From the NCBI GenBank assembly GCA_038251325.1, contig JBBSBL010000007.1, forward strand, positions 1-64,000: a stretch of 64,000 nucleotides of DNA, in the 5' to 3' direction. Positions 34,469-42,628 of this stretch are shown in pieces. The DNA comes from JBBSBL01 sp038251325 (GTDB taxonomy: Bacteria > Actinomycetota > Thermoleophilia > Solirubrobacterales > Solirubrobacteraceae). Made by a program: the position numbers and the translations under genes. The number at the start of each line of letters is the position of its first letter. Positions within the stretch are counted from its first letter, which is position 1. Below the pieces are notes generated by a model. The model did not search any database, was not told where the DNA came from, and was given only the letters and a program-made list of their open reading frames with translations.

Positions 34469-34486
34469 CCAAGAGGAGGCCGGGCG

Positions 34487-35284
34487 GTGGGAGAGCGGGT
34501 CGGAGTCGCGGGTTCCGGCGCCATCGCGTGCGGCTTGGCGGCCTCGGCGGCGGCCCACGGCGACGTGGTCCTGTGGGCGCGCTCGACCGCCTCGGCGGAG
34601 CGGGCGACGGACGCGATCGACCGGATCCGCGGCCGGATGGTGCACGGCGCCGCGGCGGGCGACGTGCACGTCCACACCGACCTCGACGCGCTCGGCTCCA
34701 GCACGCTCGTCATCGAGGGGATCGTCGAGGACCACGCGGCCAAGGCCCACCTGCTGGGCGAGCTCCACGGCCATCTCGACCCCGGCGCGCTGCTCGCCAC
34801 GACGACCTCGTCGCTCTCCATCGAGGGCCTCGCCACGGCGAGCGGGCGGCCCCAGTGCTTCGCCGGCCTCCACGTGTTCAACCCCGTGGTGAAGATGGAA
34901 CTCGTGGAGCTCGCCTTCCCCACCGCGGCGAGCGACGACACGCGCGCCCGCGTGCGCGAGCTGTGCGCGGCGCTGGGCAAGACGGCCGTCGAGGTGCCCG
35001 ACGTGCCCGGCTTCGTCGTCAACCGGCTCCTCTTCCCGTTCCTGTTCTCCGCGGTCGCGCTCATGGAGGAGACCGGGATCGGGGCCGAGGACGTCGATCG
35101 CTGCGTGCGGCTCGGGGCCAACCATCCCCTCGGGCCGCTCGCGCTGCTCGACTTCGTCGGGCTCGACGTCGCCCTCGCGATCGGCGAGACCATCGGCGCG
35201 CCGGTGCCGGACCGGCTGCGCGAGCTGGTCGCCGACGGCGCGCTGGGCCGCAAGGCCGGCCGCGGGTTCCACCAGTACGGCTGA
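34487..35284 (+). CDS. 3-hydroxyacyl-CoA dehydrogenase
   Basis: A 265-residue NAD-dependent dehydrogenase of the short, single-function type. The Rossmann motif is VGVAGSGAIACGLA; the catalytic His is in CFAGLHVFNPV, and VPGFVVNRLLFPFL plus HPLGPLALLDFVGLDV form the C-terminal domain. It oxidises 3-hydroxyacyl-CoA or reduces acetoacetyl-CoA. The first glycine motif is GSGAIA rather than the usual GxGxMG, a mild variant. The GTG at 34487 has GAGGAGG about seven bases upstream. Confidence 0.9.
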   Translation: MGERVGVAGSGAIACGLAASAAAHGDVVLWARSTASAERATDAIDRIRGRMVHGAAAGDVHVHTDLDALGSSTLVIEGIVEDHAAKAHLLGELHGHLDPGALLATTTSSLSIEGLATASGRPQCFAGLHVFNPVVKMELVELAFPTAASDDTRARVRELCAALGKTAVEVPDVPGFVVNRLLFPFLFSAVALMEETGIGAEDVDRCVRLGANHPLGPLALLDFVGLDVALAIGETIGAPVPDRLRELVADGALGRKAGRGFHQYG

Positions 35285-35332
35285 CGACCGCCTCGTCACC
35301 CCGCGCACGCTCACGCAAAGTTCACGCCGCTT

Positions 35333-35383
35333 TTAAAGCCGCTTGAGGTTGGCCGCCGATACTCCCGTCGCGACGTACCTCAC
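35333..35383 (-). CDS. Possible 16-residue ORF with a strong ribosome site
   Basis: On the minus strand a GGGAGGAGG sequence (35391-35399) sits seven bases before a GTG (35381-35383) opening a 16-codon frame, read as (V)RYVATGVSAANLKRL, ending in TAA at 35333-35335. The spacing and strength of the ribosome site are better than for most large genes here. No family is recognised and such a short frame can arise by chance. On the other strand the same bases would be a C-rich stretch before a terminator, so a small RNA is the rival reading. Confidence 0.3.
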   Translation of the reverse strand: MRYVATGVSAANLKRL

Positions 35384-35407
35384 AGCAGCACCTCCTCCCA
35401 GAAGCAC

Positions 35408-35442
35408 GAAGCCGGCCCTTTCGGGGGCCGGCTTCGGCTTTT
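35408..35442 (+). terminator. Rho-independent terminator
   Basis: An 11-base perfect stem (GAAGCCGGCCC with GGGCCGGCTTC), a six-base loop and then GGCTTTT: a textbook intrinsic terminator on the plus strand. It lies 124 bases after the hydroxyacyl-CoA dehydrogenase stop and may end that message, or a small RNA transcribed from about 35340-35360. Confidence 0.85.
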
Positions 35443-35628
35443 CCGGGTGGTGGACCCGCCCCGATCCACCATCTCTCCTCCTCAACCGCCGGGCCATTCC
35501 AGAGCGCGGACGGTTGTGAGGCAGCGAACGCTAGCGCGTTTTCCCGCCTTGCGCCATTCGCCACTTGAAGTCGGTCTCGCGGGAGACGCTCCTCCGCGGG
35601 GCCGGCGGCACCGCGCCAGCTCCGGCGC
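35443..35628. other. Intergenic region, no supported gene
   Basis: About 185 bases between the terminator and the end of the CBS-domain protein gene. A hairpin with arms GGTGGA and TCCACC lies at about 35449-35471; it has no T-run. No coding frame is convincing. Confidence 0.4.
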
Positions 35629-36933
35629 TCACTCCTCGGCGACGCCCCGCTCCCGGATGCGGACCGCCTCGATGCGGTTGTCGCGCACCGATTCGACGCG
35701 GATCGAGTAGCCGTTCGCGCTCACGGTGTCGCCGCGGCGCGGCAGGCGCCCGAGCTGGGAGAAGACGAAGCCGCCGACCGAGTTGTAGGCGTCGCTGTCC
35801 ACCGGGAGCCCGAGCCCGTGATCCTCGAGGTCGGAGACCGCCACCTCCCCGCGCACGTACCAGTCGCCGTTCGCGAGGCGCCGCACCGCGCCCCCCGCCG
35901 GATCGGTCTCGTCGTCGATCTCCCCCACCACCTCCTCGACGATGTCCTCGACCGAGACGATGCCCGCCGTGCGGCCGTACTCGTCGACCACGACCGCGAG
36001 CGAGGTGCGGCTGCGCTGGAGGTCCGCGAGCAGGTCGTCCAGCGGCTTGGTCTCCGGCACGATCGTCGCGTCGCGGATCGCCGGCTCGATCGTCGCGGCC
36101 GGCCCGTCGGTGAGGAGGATCTGCGCCAGCGAGTTCGCGTGGACGAAGCCACGCACCTTGTCGGGGTTGCCGCCCTCGGTGACCACGAGCCGGCTGTGGC
36201 CGCTCGACACGCAGCGGCGCAGCGCCGCCTCGACGTCCTCGGCCACGTCCACGCTCACCATCGCGGGGATCGGCGTCATCACCTGCCGGGCCTCCTGCTC
36301 GTGGAGGTGGAAGACCCCGGAGAGCATCCCCGCCTCGCCGTGGTCGAGCCGGCCGCCCTCGGCGGACTCCGTGATCAGGAGCTTGAGGTCCTCCGAGGTG
36401 CCGCCGGGGTCGCCGACCTCGCCGGCCTTCACCCCGAAGAGCCGGAGGATCGCGTTGGAGGTCGCGTCGAGCAGGCGGATGAACGGCCGGAACGTGCGCG
36501 AGAAGATGCGCAGCGGCCGCGCCACCCGGCGCGCCGTGCGCTCCGCGCGGGTGATCGCGAGGATCTTCGGGACCTGCTCCCCGAGCGTGATGTGCAGCGC
36601 CGTGGTGATGAGGTAGGCGATGACGATGCTGATCGCGACGGCCACGCCATGGGAGACGCTCCCCAGCAGCGGCTCGACCAGCGAGGCGATGGCCGGCTCG
36701 CCGAGGAAGCCGATGCCGATCGAGGCGAGCGTGATCCCGAGCTGCGCCGAGGCGAGGTACTCGGAGATGTCGTCGAGCTCGTCCAGCGCCTCCCGCGCGC
36801 CGGGCGCGTCCTGCTTGGCGAGCTGCTCCAGGCGCCCGCGCCGAGCCCGGACGAGGCCGAACTCCGCCGCCACGAAGAAGGCGTTCAGCGCGATCAGGAC
36901 GGCGACTCCGGCGAGGAGGAGGACCGCGGTCAC
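35629..36933 (-). CDS. CNNM/CBS-domain membrane protein (hemolysin-like, CorC/HlyC)
   Basis: A 434-residue protein with a CNNM transmembrane domain (about residues 1-190, with LLLAGVAVLIALNAFFVAAEF at the start), a pair of CBS domains (about 205-340, with ARQVMTPIPAMVSVD and VVDEYGRTAGIVSVEDIVEEVVGEI) and a C-terminal CorC_HlyC domain. Such proteins are linked to magnesium/cobalt export. The acidic helix region EDLKLLITESAEGG precedes the CBS pair, as usual. The GTG at 36931-36933 is used. Confidence 0.9.
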   Translation of the reverse strand: MTAVLLLAGVAVLIALNAFFVAAEFGLVRARRGRLEQLAKQDAPGAREALDELDDISEYLASAQLGITLASIGIGFLGEPAIASLVEPLLGSVSHGVAVAISIVIAYLITTALHITLGEQVPKILAITRAERTARRVARPLRIFSRTFRPFIRLLDATSNAILRLFGVKAGEVGDPGGTSEDLKLLITESAEGGRLDHGEAGMLSGVFHLHEQEARQVMTPIPAMVSVDVAEDVEAALRRCVSSGHSRLVVTEGGNPDKVRGFVHANSLAQILLTDGPAATIEPAIRDATIVPETKPLDDLLADLQRSRTSLAVVVDEYGRTAGIVSVEDIVEEVVGEIDDETDPAGGAVRRLANGDWYVRGEVAVSDLEDHGLGLPVDSDAYNSVGGFVFSQLGRLPRRGDTVSANGYSIRVESVRDNRIEAVRIRERGVAEE

Positions 36934-37041
36934 GAGCCGGGGGCCGCGCGCCCGGGCACGTGCCGGACGCTACTTCGGGGTGGGACGTCGTCGCTCATCC
37001 AGGCCGTCGGCGCGAACCGTAGCAGCGGCCCGGGCGGCGGC

Positions 37042-39690
37042 TCAGCGGATGCGCGCCGCCGGCGCGGCGGCGGCAAACACCTGCGGCGGCCCGTCGCGGT
37101 CGTCCTCCCACGCCGCGACGACCTGCGTGCCCGCGAGCGCGAGCGCGGGCCGCCACGCGTTCCATCCGCTCGCTCCGCCGTCGTCGACCCGAGCCGCCCG
37201 CCCGCCGCCGCGACCCGCTCGCACGCGCGCGATGCGGATGTCGCCGAGGCCGCGGACGTGGTCCTGCCAGGCGACGAGCGCGGCGCCGCGCGCCAGCGGG
37301 ACGATCGCCGGGGAGAAGGTGTCCACCTGGCGCGCGCCGTGGGGATCCACCTGGCGGTGGGGACGACCGGGCGCGGCGATGTCGATGTCGTAGAGGCGCG
37401 AGGGACGCGACGCCGACGCGGAGTCCTTGCGGAAGTCGGTCCAGGCGACGAGGGGCCCGCGGTCGGTGAGCGCGGCCCGCGGAGTGTCGTCCAGCGACTC
37501 CACCGGGTCGGCGCTCCCCGGCTCGCGCGGCGCGTCGCTGACCTGCCGTGTGGCGCGCCACGTGCGCCCGGCGTCCGGCGAGACCCGCGCGTAGGCCCGC
37601 CAGTCGTAGGTGTGGAAGTCGACCCAGGCGGCGAGCACGGTCCGTCCCCGCACGGCGAGCGAGGGCGCCCACGCGTTCGCGAGCTTCGCGGCGAGGTCGA
37701 CGGGCTTCCCGTCGTCCAGGCGCCGGTCGGAGAGGACCCGACGCCCGCGCAGGCGGGCGACGTGGAGGTGCGCCTGGGGCAGCGCGTCATCGGCCGAGCG
37801 CGCGCGCTCGTCGATCCAGGCCACGACCGCCTCGTCGCCGCCCAGCGCGGCGACCTTCGGCTGCCACTGGGCGGCGCCGCGCGGCGCGGCGCGCCCGACG
37901 GCGACCGGCGCGCCGAAGCTCCGGCCCCCGTCGCGCGAGCGTGCAAGGTAGACGCGCATCGTGCCGCTCGAGTCGTCCTGCCAGGCCACCCAGACCCGCC
38001 CGCCGGCCCCCGCGGCGACGCTCGGCCACCACTCGGTCGCGCGCCCCGGACGCCGACCCGTCGGGCGCGTGCGATAGCCCCAGTGGCGGCCGCCGTCGGC
38101 CGAGCGGACGAGGAAGACCTGCTCGCGCCCGCGCCGGCGCTCCTCGAACGCGGCCCAGGCCTGGCGCCCGCGCGCGGCGAGCGCGACGTTGCGCTGCGGC
38201 GCCGAGGACGGGGAGATCGGCCGGCTCGTCGTGAACGGCGTGGCCCCGCGCCTGCGCCGCGTCACCGGCCGGCGGCGGGGGGCGCGGCCGACCTCGACAT
38301 CGTGCCAGACCACGTCCTCCACCTGCCCGCCGCGGCACGGGCCGGCAACCCGCGGGCTCGGGCAGGCGACGCTCGACGCCGGCCCGGCGGCGTCGCCGGC
38401 GAGCCCGAGCCGGCGACGGCGCGCGGCCATCGGCTCGGCCGGCGCCGCCGGGTCGGGCACGAGCCAGCGGGCCACCGCCGCGAACCCGGGCGCCGGGTCC
38501 TGCCCGACGAGGGCGCCGCGCGGACCGCCGCCGGGACCGCGGGGCTTGACCGCGATGTGGGACTGCGCGTCGGCGGGGAAGTCGTAGAGGTTGCCGGTCA
38601 GCTCCGGCAGCGCCATGGCCTCGATCGAGGGGTGGCGCAGCAGGTCGGAGTAGCCGGCGGCCTTCAGCACGTCGGGGGCCCAGGGTCCGCTGGGACTGAC
38701 CGTGTCGCCGACGAAGAACTCCGGCTGGACGAGCAGATCGACCCGCTGCTGGTCGAGCTTCTGGACCACGTCGGGCATCCAGGCGTCCTTGCTCGTCACG
38801 AAGCCGAGTCGCCCGACCGGCGTGCGCACCACCCGGAGGCCGGACACCGCGCCCGGAACGAGGTCGAGCCCGGCCCCCGGGAGCTCGATCGGCGTAAGGT
38901 AGCTCTTGACCTGGCGCGAGATCAGGCGGCCGTCCGGCGCGAAGACGAGCGCCATGTTCACCGGCTCGGGCGTCGTGGCCTCGTAGACGTAGTCGCGGGT
39001 CGGCTCGTCGGGGTCGCGCAGCCGGGCGACCTTCGCCGGGTCCTCCTCGTCGCAGCGGGTGGCGCCCGGCGGCGGCGTGAAGGTCGCCCGCCTCGTGCAG
39101 ACGATCTTCCAGCTGCGGGCCATGTCCACGCCGGCCTCGAGGTAGACGCCGTAGCGCCGCGCCAGCTCCGCGTAGGTCTCCACCGCGACGCGGCCGAACG
39201 TGTCGGTCAGCGCGACCGCGAGCTGCCGCACCGGGCGGGCGCCGAGCCCCGGGAACCGGGCGGCGTAGTAGGCCGCCGGGTCGGCGTAGGTGCCGAGCAG
39301 CGAGGCGACGCTCGAGACCAGGCCGGTGGCGGCGCGCGCCCCGGCGCCGCGGCTGCCGGTGAACGCCGCCGGCAGCCCGACGTCCTCGGGCAGGACGACG
39401 AGGTCGCGCGCGGTCGAGACCGGCCGCCGCGGGTCGCGCGGGCCGAGGAGGTGGCTCGCGACGTCGTCGGCGCCGTCCTGGACGACCGGAGCGCCGGCGG
39501 TCCGCAGCGACCGGTCGGCCAGCGCGAAGAGCTTCTCGCGGTAGGTCGCGCGGCTCACGACCCAGTCGAGCGAGAACGTTGGCCCGACGGCGAACACGCG
39601 CACGGTCCGCGCGCCGGCGGCGCCCGGCAGCAGCGCGGTCGCCGCGAGGGCGAGCAGCGCGGCAGCGAGGAGGCGACGCGGCCGGCTCAC
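37042..39690 (-). CDS. Secreted fusion: nitrilase-like domain + sialidase-like (Asp-box) repeats
   Basis: An 882-residue secreted protein with a signal peptide ending near residue 27 (PGAAGA). Residues about 30-430 look like a carbon-nitrogen hydrolase: Glu102 in VVLPEDVG and Lys262 in ISRQVKSYL are at the expected catalytic places. The third position, normally Cys before Asp, reads VTSKDAWMPD, so Ser300 seems to replace the nucleophile. From about residue 510 on there are sialidase/BNR-type repeats (SADGGRHWG, SRDGGRSFG, SPDAGRTWR), probably a beta-propeller. The GTG overlaps the PCD stop (GTGA). It may be a binding protein rather than an enzyme; function unknown. Confidence 0.75.
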   Translation of the reverse strand: MSRPRRLLAAALLALAATALLPGAAGARTVRVFAVGPTFSLDWVVSRATYREKLFALADRSLRTAGAPVVQDGADDVASHLLGPRDPRRPVSTARDLVVLPEDVGLPAAFTGSRGAGARAATGLVSSVASLLGTYADPAAYYAARFPGLGARPVRQLAVALTDTFGRVAVETYAELARRYGVYLEAGVDMARSWKIVCTRRATFTPPPGATRCDEEDPAKVARLRDPDEPTRDYVYEATTPEPVNMALVFAPDGRLISRQVKSYLTPIELPGAGLDLVPGAVSGLRVVRTPVGRLGFVTSKDAWMPDVVQKLDQQRVDLLVQPEFFVGDTVSPSGPWAPDVLKAAGYSDLLRHPSIEAMALPELTGNLYDFPADAQSHIAVKPRGPGGGPRGALVGQDPAPGFAAVARWLVPDPAAPAEPMAARRRRLGLAGDAAGPASSVACPSPRVAGPCRGGQVEDVVWHDVEVGRAPRRRPVTRRRRGATPFTTSRPISPSSAPQRNVALAARGRQAWAAFEERRRGREQVFLVRSADGGRHWGYRTRPTGRRPGRATEWWPSVAAGAGGRVWVAWQDDSSGTMRVYLARSRDGGRSFGAPVAVGRAAPRGAAQWQPKVAALGGDEAVVAWIDERARSADDALPQAHLHVARLRGRRVLSDRRLDDGKPVDLAAKLANAWAPSLAVRGRTVLAAWVDFHTYDWRAYARVSPDAGRTWRATRQVSDAPREPGSADPVESLDDTPRAALTDRGPLVAWTDFRKDSASASRPSRLYDIDIAAPGRPHRQVDPHGARQVDTFSPAIVPLARGAALVAWQDHVRGLGDIRIARVRAGRGGGRAARVDDGGASGWNAWRPALALAGTQVVAAWEDDRDGPPQVFAAAAPAARIR

Positions 39691-39968
39691 CCGGCGAGGG
39701 CGTCGAAACGGCTCGCCGTCTCGAAGTCGATCGCGGTGAGCCCGCCGGCGGAGTGATTGGTCATGGTCAGGCGCACCTTGTTCCACCCGTGGACGAGGAT
39801 GTCGGGGTGATGGTTTACCGCCTCCGCCGCCTCGGCGACGCGGTTCACGAAGGCCAGCGCCGCCGCGAAGTCCGGAAACGTCCACTCGCGGACGATCGCA
39901 TCGCCCTCGCGCTCCCACGCGCTGACGCGCACGCGATCGGCGATCTCGCCCTCGCTCAGCCGTGACAT
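39687..39968 (-). CDS. Pterin-4a-carbinolamine dehydratase family protein
   Basis: A 93-residue single-domain protein. The family signature is seen as FPDFAAALAFVNRVAEAAE, then NHHPDILVHGWNKVRLTM and GGLTAIDFETASRFD; the conserved His pair sits in NHHPD. The enzyme recycles pterin cofactors; in bacteria it may also act on molybdopterin. The ATG at 39966-39968 is used. The next gene overlaps it by four bases, so the fusion protein is translated with it, although no functional link is evident. Confidence 0.88.
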   Translation of the reverse strand: MSRLSEGEIADRVRVSAWEREGDAIVREWTFPDFAAALAFVNRVAEAAEAVNHHPDILVHGWNKVRLTMTNHSAGGLTAIDFETASRFDALAG

Positions 39969-39980
39969 ATCGTTGCCCGC

Positions 39981-40871
39981 GTGCGCATCGTCAGCCTCGT
40001 CCCGTCCGCCACCGAGACGCTCTTCGCGCTCGGGCTCGACGGCGAGCTTATCGCCGTCACGCACGAGTGCGACCACCCCGCGGCGGCCCGCGAGCTGCCG
40101 CGCGCCACGCGCGACGTCCTCCCCGCCGGGCTCTCCTCGCGCGAGATCGACGCGGCGGTGAAGGAGCGCACCCAGGCCGGCGAGGCGATCTACGCGCTCG
40201 ACGCCGACCTGCTGCTCGACCTGCGCCCGGATCTCATCGTGACCCAGGAGCTGTGCCCGGTCTGCGCCGTCTCGACCGACGCCGTCCGCGCGATCGCCGA
40301 GGAGATCGACCCCGCCCCGGCGCTCGTCACGCTCGACCCGACGACGCTCGGGGAGGTCCTCGGCGACGTCCGCACGCTCGCGCTGGCGGCCGGCCGCCCG
40401 GAGGCGGGCGTCGCGCTGGTCGAGGCGTGCGCGGAGCGCGTCGACGCGGTCCGGCTCGCCGTCGACGGGGCCCGGCGGCCCCGAATCGCCGCGCTCGAGT
40501 GGCTCGACCCGATCTTCGTCGCCGGGCACTGGACCCCGCAGCTCATCGAGTACGCCGGCGGCGAGGACGTCCTCGGCCTGCCGGGGGAACGGTCCGAGGA
40601 GCGCACGTGGGACGAGGTGGCGGCCGCCGCGCCGGACATCGTCCTCGTCATGCCATGCGGCTACGACGCGCCCCGCGCGCTGGCCGAGGCCGAGACCTAC
40701 CGCGACCGGCTGGCCTCGCTCGGCGCCGGCGAGGTCCTGGCCGTCGACGCGGCCGCCTGGTTCTCCCGCCCCGGCCCGCGCCTGGTCGACGGCCTCGAGG
40801 TCCTCGCCCATGCGCTTCATCCGGACCGCGTCCCGCCCGGGCCGGGCGAGGCGCTGCGGGTGACGGCGTAG
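39981..40871 (+). CDS. BtuF-like cobalamin/metal-binding protein without signal peptide
   Basis: A 296-residue protein of the periplasmic-binding-protein type III fold: MRIVSLVPSATETLFALGL at the start, then PDLIVTQELCPVCAVS, RIAALEWLDPIFVAGHWTPQL and APDIVLVMPCGY. It resembles BtuF/HutB-like cobalamin- or haem-binding proteins. The typical N-terminal signal peptide or lipobox is missing, and no ABC permease/ATPase genes are near, so it is probably cytosolic. The GTG at 39981 is divergent from the PCD gene, with 12 bases between the starts. Confidence 0.8.
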   Translation: MRIVSLVPSATETLFALGLDGELIAVTHECDHPAAARELPRATRDVLPAGLSSREIDAAVKERTQAGEAIYALDADLLLDLRPDLIVTQELCPVCAVSTDAVRAIAEEIDPAPALVTLDPTTLGEVLGDVRTLALAAGRPEAGVALVEACAERVDAVRLAVDGARRPRIAALEWLDPIFVAGHWTPQLIEYAGGEDVLGLPGERSEERTWDEVAAAAPDIVLVMPCGYDAPRALAEAETYRDRLASLGAGEVLAVDAAAWFSRPGPRLVDGLEVLAHALHPDRVPPGPGEALRVTA

Positions 40872-40890
40872 CCGCGGCGGCGCGCGGCGC

Positions 40891-41718
40891 TCAGCCCTGC
40901 AACAGGCCGGACCCGCCGGCCACCGCCACCGAGGCGAGCACCGCCGCGACCCCGATGGCCAGGCACGCCGCCGTGGCCAGCGCCTGATGACCGCGCTCGG
41001 CCGCGCGATCGATGATCGCGCCCGCCGCGAAGCCGCCGACGACGCCCCCGACGTGGCCGCCGATGGCGATGCCGGGGATGGCGAAGGTCAGCACGAGGTT
41101 GATCGCCAGCGTCGGCCCCAGGCCCGAGCGCCAGATGTCGATTCCGCGGGAGCGCCCCATGACGATCGCCGCCCCGAGCAGCCCGAAGGCCGCGCCCGAC
41201 GCGCCGACGGTCCGCACGTCCGGCGACAGGATCAGGGCGCCGAGCGAGCCGCAGAGCAGGCAGGTGACGTAGAGGAGCAGGAAGCGCCAGCGGCCGAGGA
41301 CGGGCTCGAGCATCGAGCCGAGCACGAAGATGAAGTACATGTTGAACAGCAGGTGCAGGATCCCGGCGTGGAGGAAGGCGGAGCTCACCAGCCGGTAGTA
41401 CTCGTGCTGGTTCGCGATCGCCGGGCCGTAGAGCGCGCCGTCGTTGATCGCGCTGCCCCCGACCCCGCGGGCGAGTCCGCCGCCCGCCACGGTCGAGGCG
41501 ACGAAGGCGAGCACGTTCAGCCCGATGAGCGCGTAGGTCACCGTCGGCCGCCCGCTGAGGTTCGCCACGGTGCGTACCGGGGTGCGCTCGCGGGCGCACT
41601 CGGGGCAGCGCATCCCGACGGGCGTCGGGGTCATGCAGTCGGGGCAGATCGCCCGCCCGCACGAGGAGCAGGAGACCCGCGTCTCGCGGTTCGGGTGGCG
41701 GTAGCAGGTCTCGGGCAT
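40891..41718 (-). CDS. Rhomboid protease with N-terminal zinc-finger
   Basis: A 275-residue intramembrane serine protease. The N-terminal 45 residues form a B-box-like zinc module (CYRHPNRET, CSSCGRAICPDC, CPECARER). The rhomboid core has about six membrane segments with LHAGILHLLFNMYF, the catalytic Ser174 in VGASGAAFG and the catalytic His in GGHVGGVVGG. This zinc-finger-plus-rhomboid form is common in Actinobacteria. The ATG at 41716-41718 is used. Substrates unknown. Confidence 0.92.
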   Translation of the reverse strand: MPETCYRHPNRETRVSCSSCGRAICPDCMTPTPVGMRCPECARERTPVRTVANLSGRPTVTYALIGLNVLAFVASTVAGGGLARGVGGSAINDGALYGPAIANQHEYYRLVSSAFLHAGILHLLFNMYFIFVLGSMLEPVLGRWRFLLLYVTCLLCGSLGALILSPDVRTVGASGAAFGLLGAAIVMGRSRGIDIWRSGLGPTLAINLVLTFAIPGIAIGGHVGGVVGGFAAGAIIDRAAERGHQALATAACLAIGVAAVLASVAVAGGSGLLQG

Positions 41719-41772
41719 CGGGCCGGCTGACGCTAGCACCAGCGGTCGGGCCGGCCGGTCGCTGCCAGGTCG

Positions 41773-41819
41773 CCGAGATCGATCTCAGTCCCGCCCAGCG
41801 GGATCAGGATCGATCTCGG
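41773..41819. other. Large imperfect hairpin between rhomboid and anti-sigma genes
   Basis: Arms CCGAGATCGAT (41773-41783) and ATCGATCTCGG (41809-41819) are perfect reverse complements, and within the loop TCCCGC and GCGGGA pair again around CCA. It lies in the 151-base gap downstream of the anti-sigma gene (minus strand) and upstream of the rhomboid gene start. It could end the sigma/anti-sigma transcript, but has no T-run, or fold as a leader for the rhomboid message. Confidence 0.6.
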
Positions 41820-41869
41820 AGTCCGGCGTCGATCCCGGCGTCGTAGACCGCGTCCAACGGGGTCCCCGG

Positions 41870-42628
41870 TCAGGCGAGCGAGGCGACGACGATCGGCGCG
41901 GTGGACGGCAGGCCGGTGCGCGTGCCGCCGCGCGGCTCGGGCGTGACGAGCACCTTCTGGACCGCCGCCGCGTCGCCGGGGACCTCGACCGTCGCCGTGC
42001 CGTCCTTGCCGGTCGTGAACAGCGCGGTGGTCGGGATCGGGTTCCCGTTCGCGCGCCGCGTCACCCACACCTGGTACTCGCGCCCGGGGGCCGGGCGCTT
42101 GAAGCCGGCCACCTTCAGCGTGGCCCGCCCGCCGTCGACGACGACCCGTGCGCTGGCGTCCGGACCGGCCGGCGGGGTGACCATCGCGGCCACGGTGCGC
42201 CCGGCGGACGCTCCCCCGCCACCGCTGTCGGTGATCGCGCCCACCGCGAACCCGCCGGCGGCGGCGACGGCGATCACGCCCGCCGCGACGCCCGCGGCGA
42301 GACCGGGGCGGGCGAACAGCCGGCTGAAGAGGCCCGGAGTCCGGCGCGGCGCCGGCGGCCGGTCGGCGTCGGCGCCCGCGGCGGCGAGCAGCTCGGCCTC
42401 GGCGTGGACCACCGACATGATCCGGTCGCGCAGCTCCGGCGGCGGATCCACGGGCGTGGCGGCGTTCGGGAGGATGTCCACGACCTTGCCCAGGGCCTCG
42501 GCCTCCATGCGGCAGGCCTGGCAGGTCGCGAGGTGCGCCTCGAAGCGGGCGCGGCCGGAATCGTCCAGGGCGCCGAGCAGGTAGGCGCCGACGTCGTCGC
42601 AGACGTCGGCGGGCGGACGCTGGCTCAC
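41870..42628 (-). CDS. RskA-like zinc-associated anti-sigma factor
   Basis: A 252-residue membrane anti-sigma factor. The N-terminal ZAS motif is HLATCQAC (His-x3-Cys-x2-Cys), which binds the sigma factor; one membrane segment lies at about residues 110-130; the outer part ends in an RskA-type domain (GREYQVWVTRRANGNPIPT). It would hold the upstream ECF sigma until cleaved by regulated proteolysis. The GTG at 42626-42628 overlaps the sigma stop (GTGA), a classic sigma/anti-sigma coupling. Confidence 0.9.
   Translation of the reverse strand: MSQRPPADVCDDVGAYLLGALDDSGRARFEAHLATCQACRMEAEALGKVVDILPNAATPVDPPPELRDRIMSVVHAEAELLAAAGADADRPPAPRRTPGLFSRLFARPGLAAGVAAGVIAVAAAGGFAVGAITDSGGGGASAGRTVAAMVTPPAGPDASARVVVDGGRATLKVAGFKRPAPGREYQVWVTRRANGNPIPTTALFTTGKDGTATVEVPGDAAAVQKVLVTPEPRGGTRTGLPSTAPIVVASLA

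Noticed and set aside
31682..35314. 1210-codon open frame on the minus strand
   Set aside because: Antisense to the enolase-superfamily and dehydrogenase genes and out of frame with the thiolase; low-complexity translation.
35524..35546. Small hairpin AACGC-TAGC-GCGTT followed by TTCCC
   Set aside because: The stem is only five bases and the T-run is short; weak terminator at best and not needed by a neighbouring plus-strand gene.
35818..39756. 1312-codon open frame on the plus strand
   Set aside because: Antisense to the CBS protein and the nitrilase-like fusion; Arg/Ala/Gly/Pro repeats without any fold motif.
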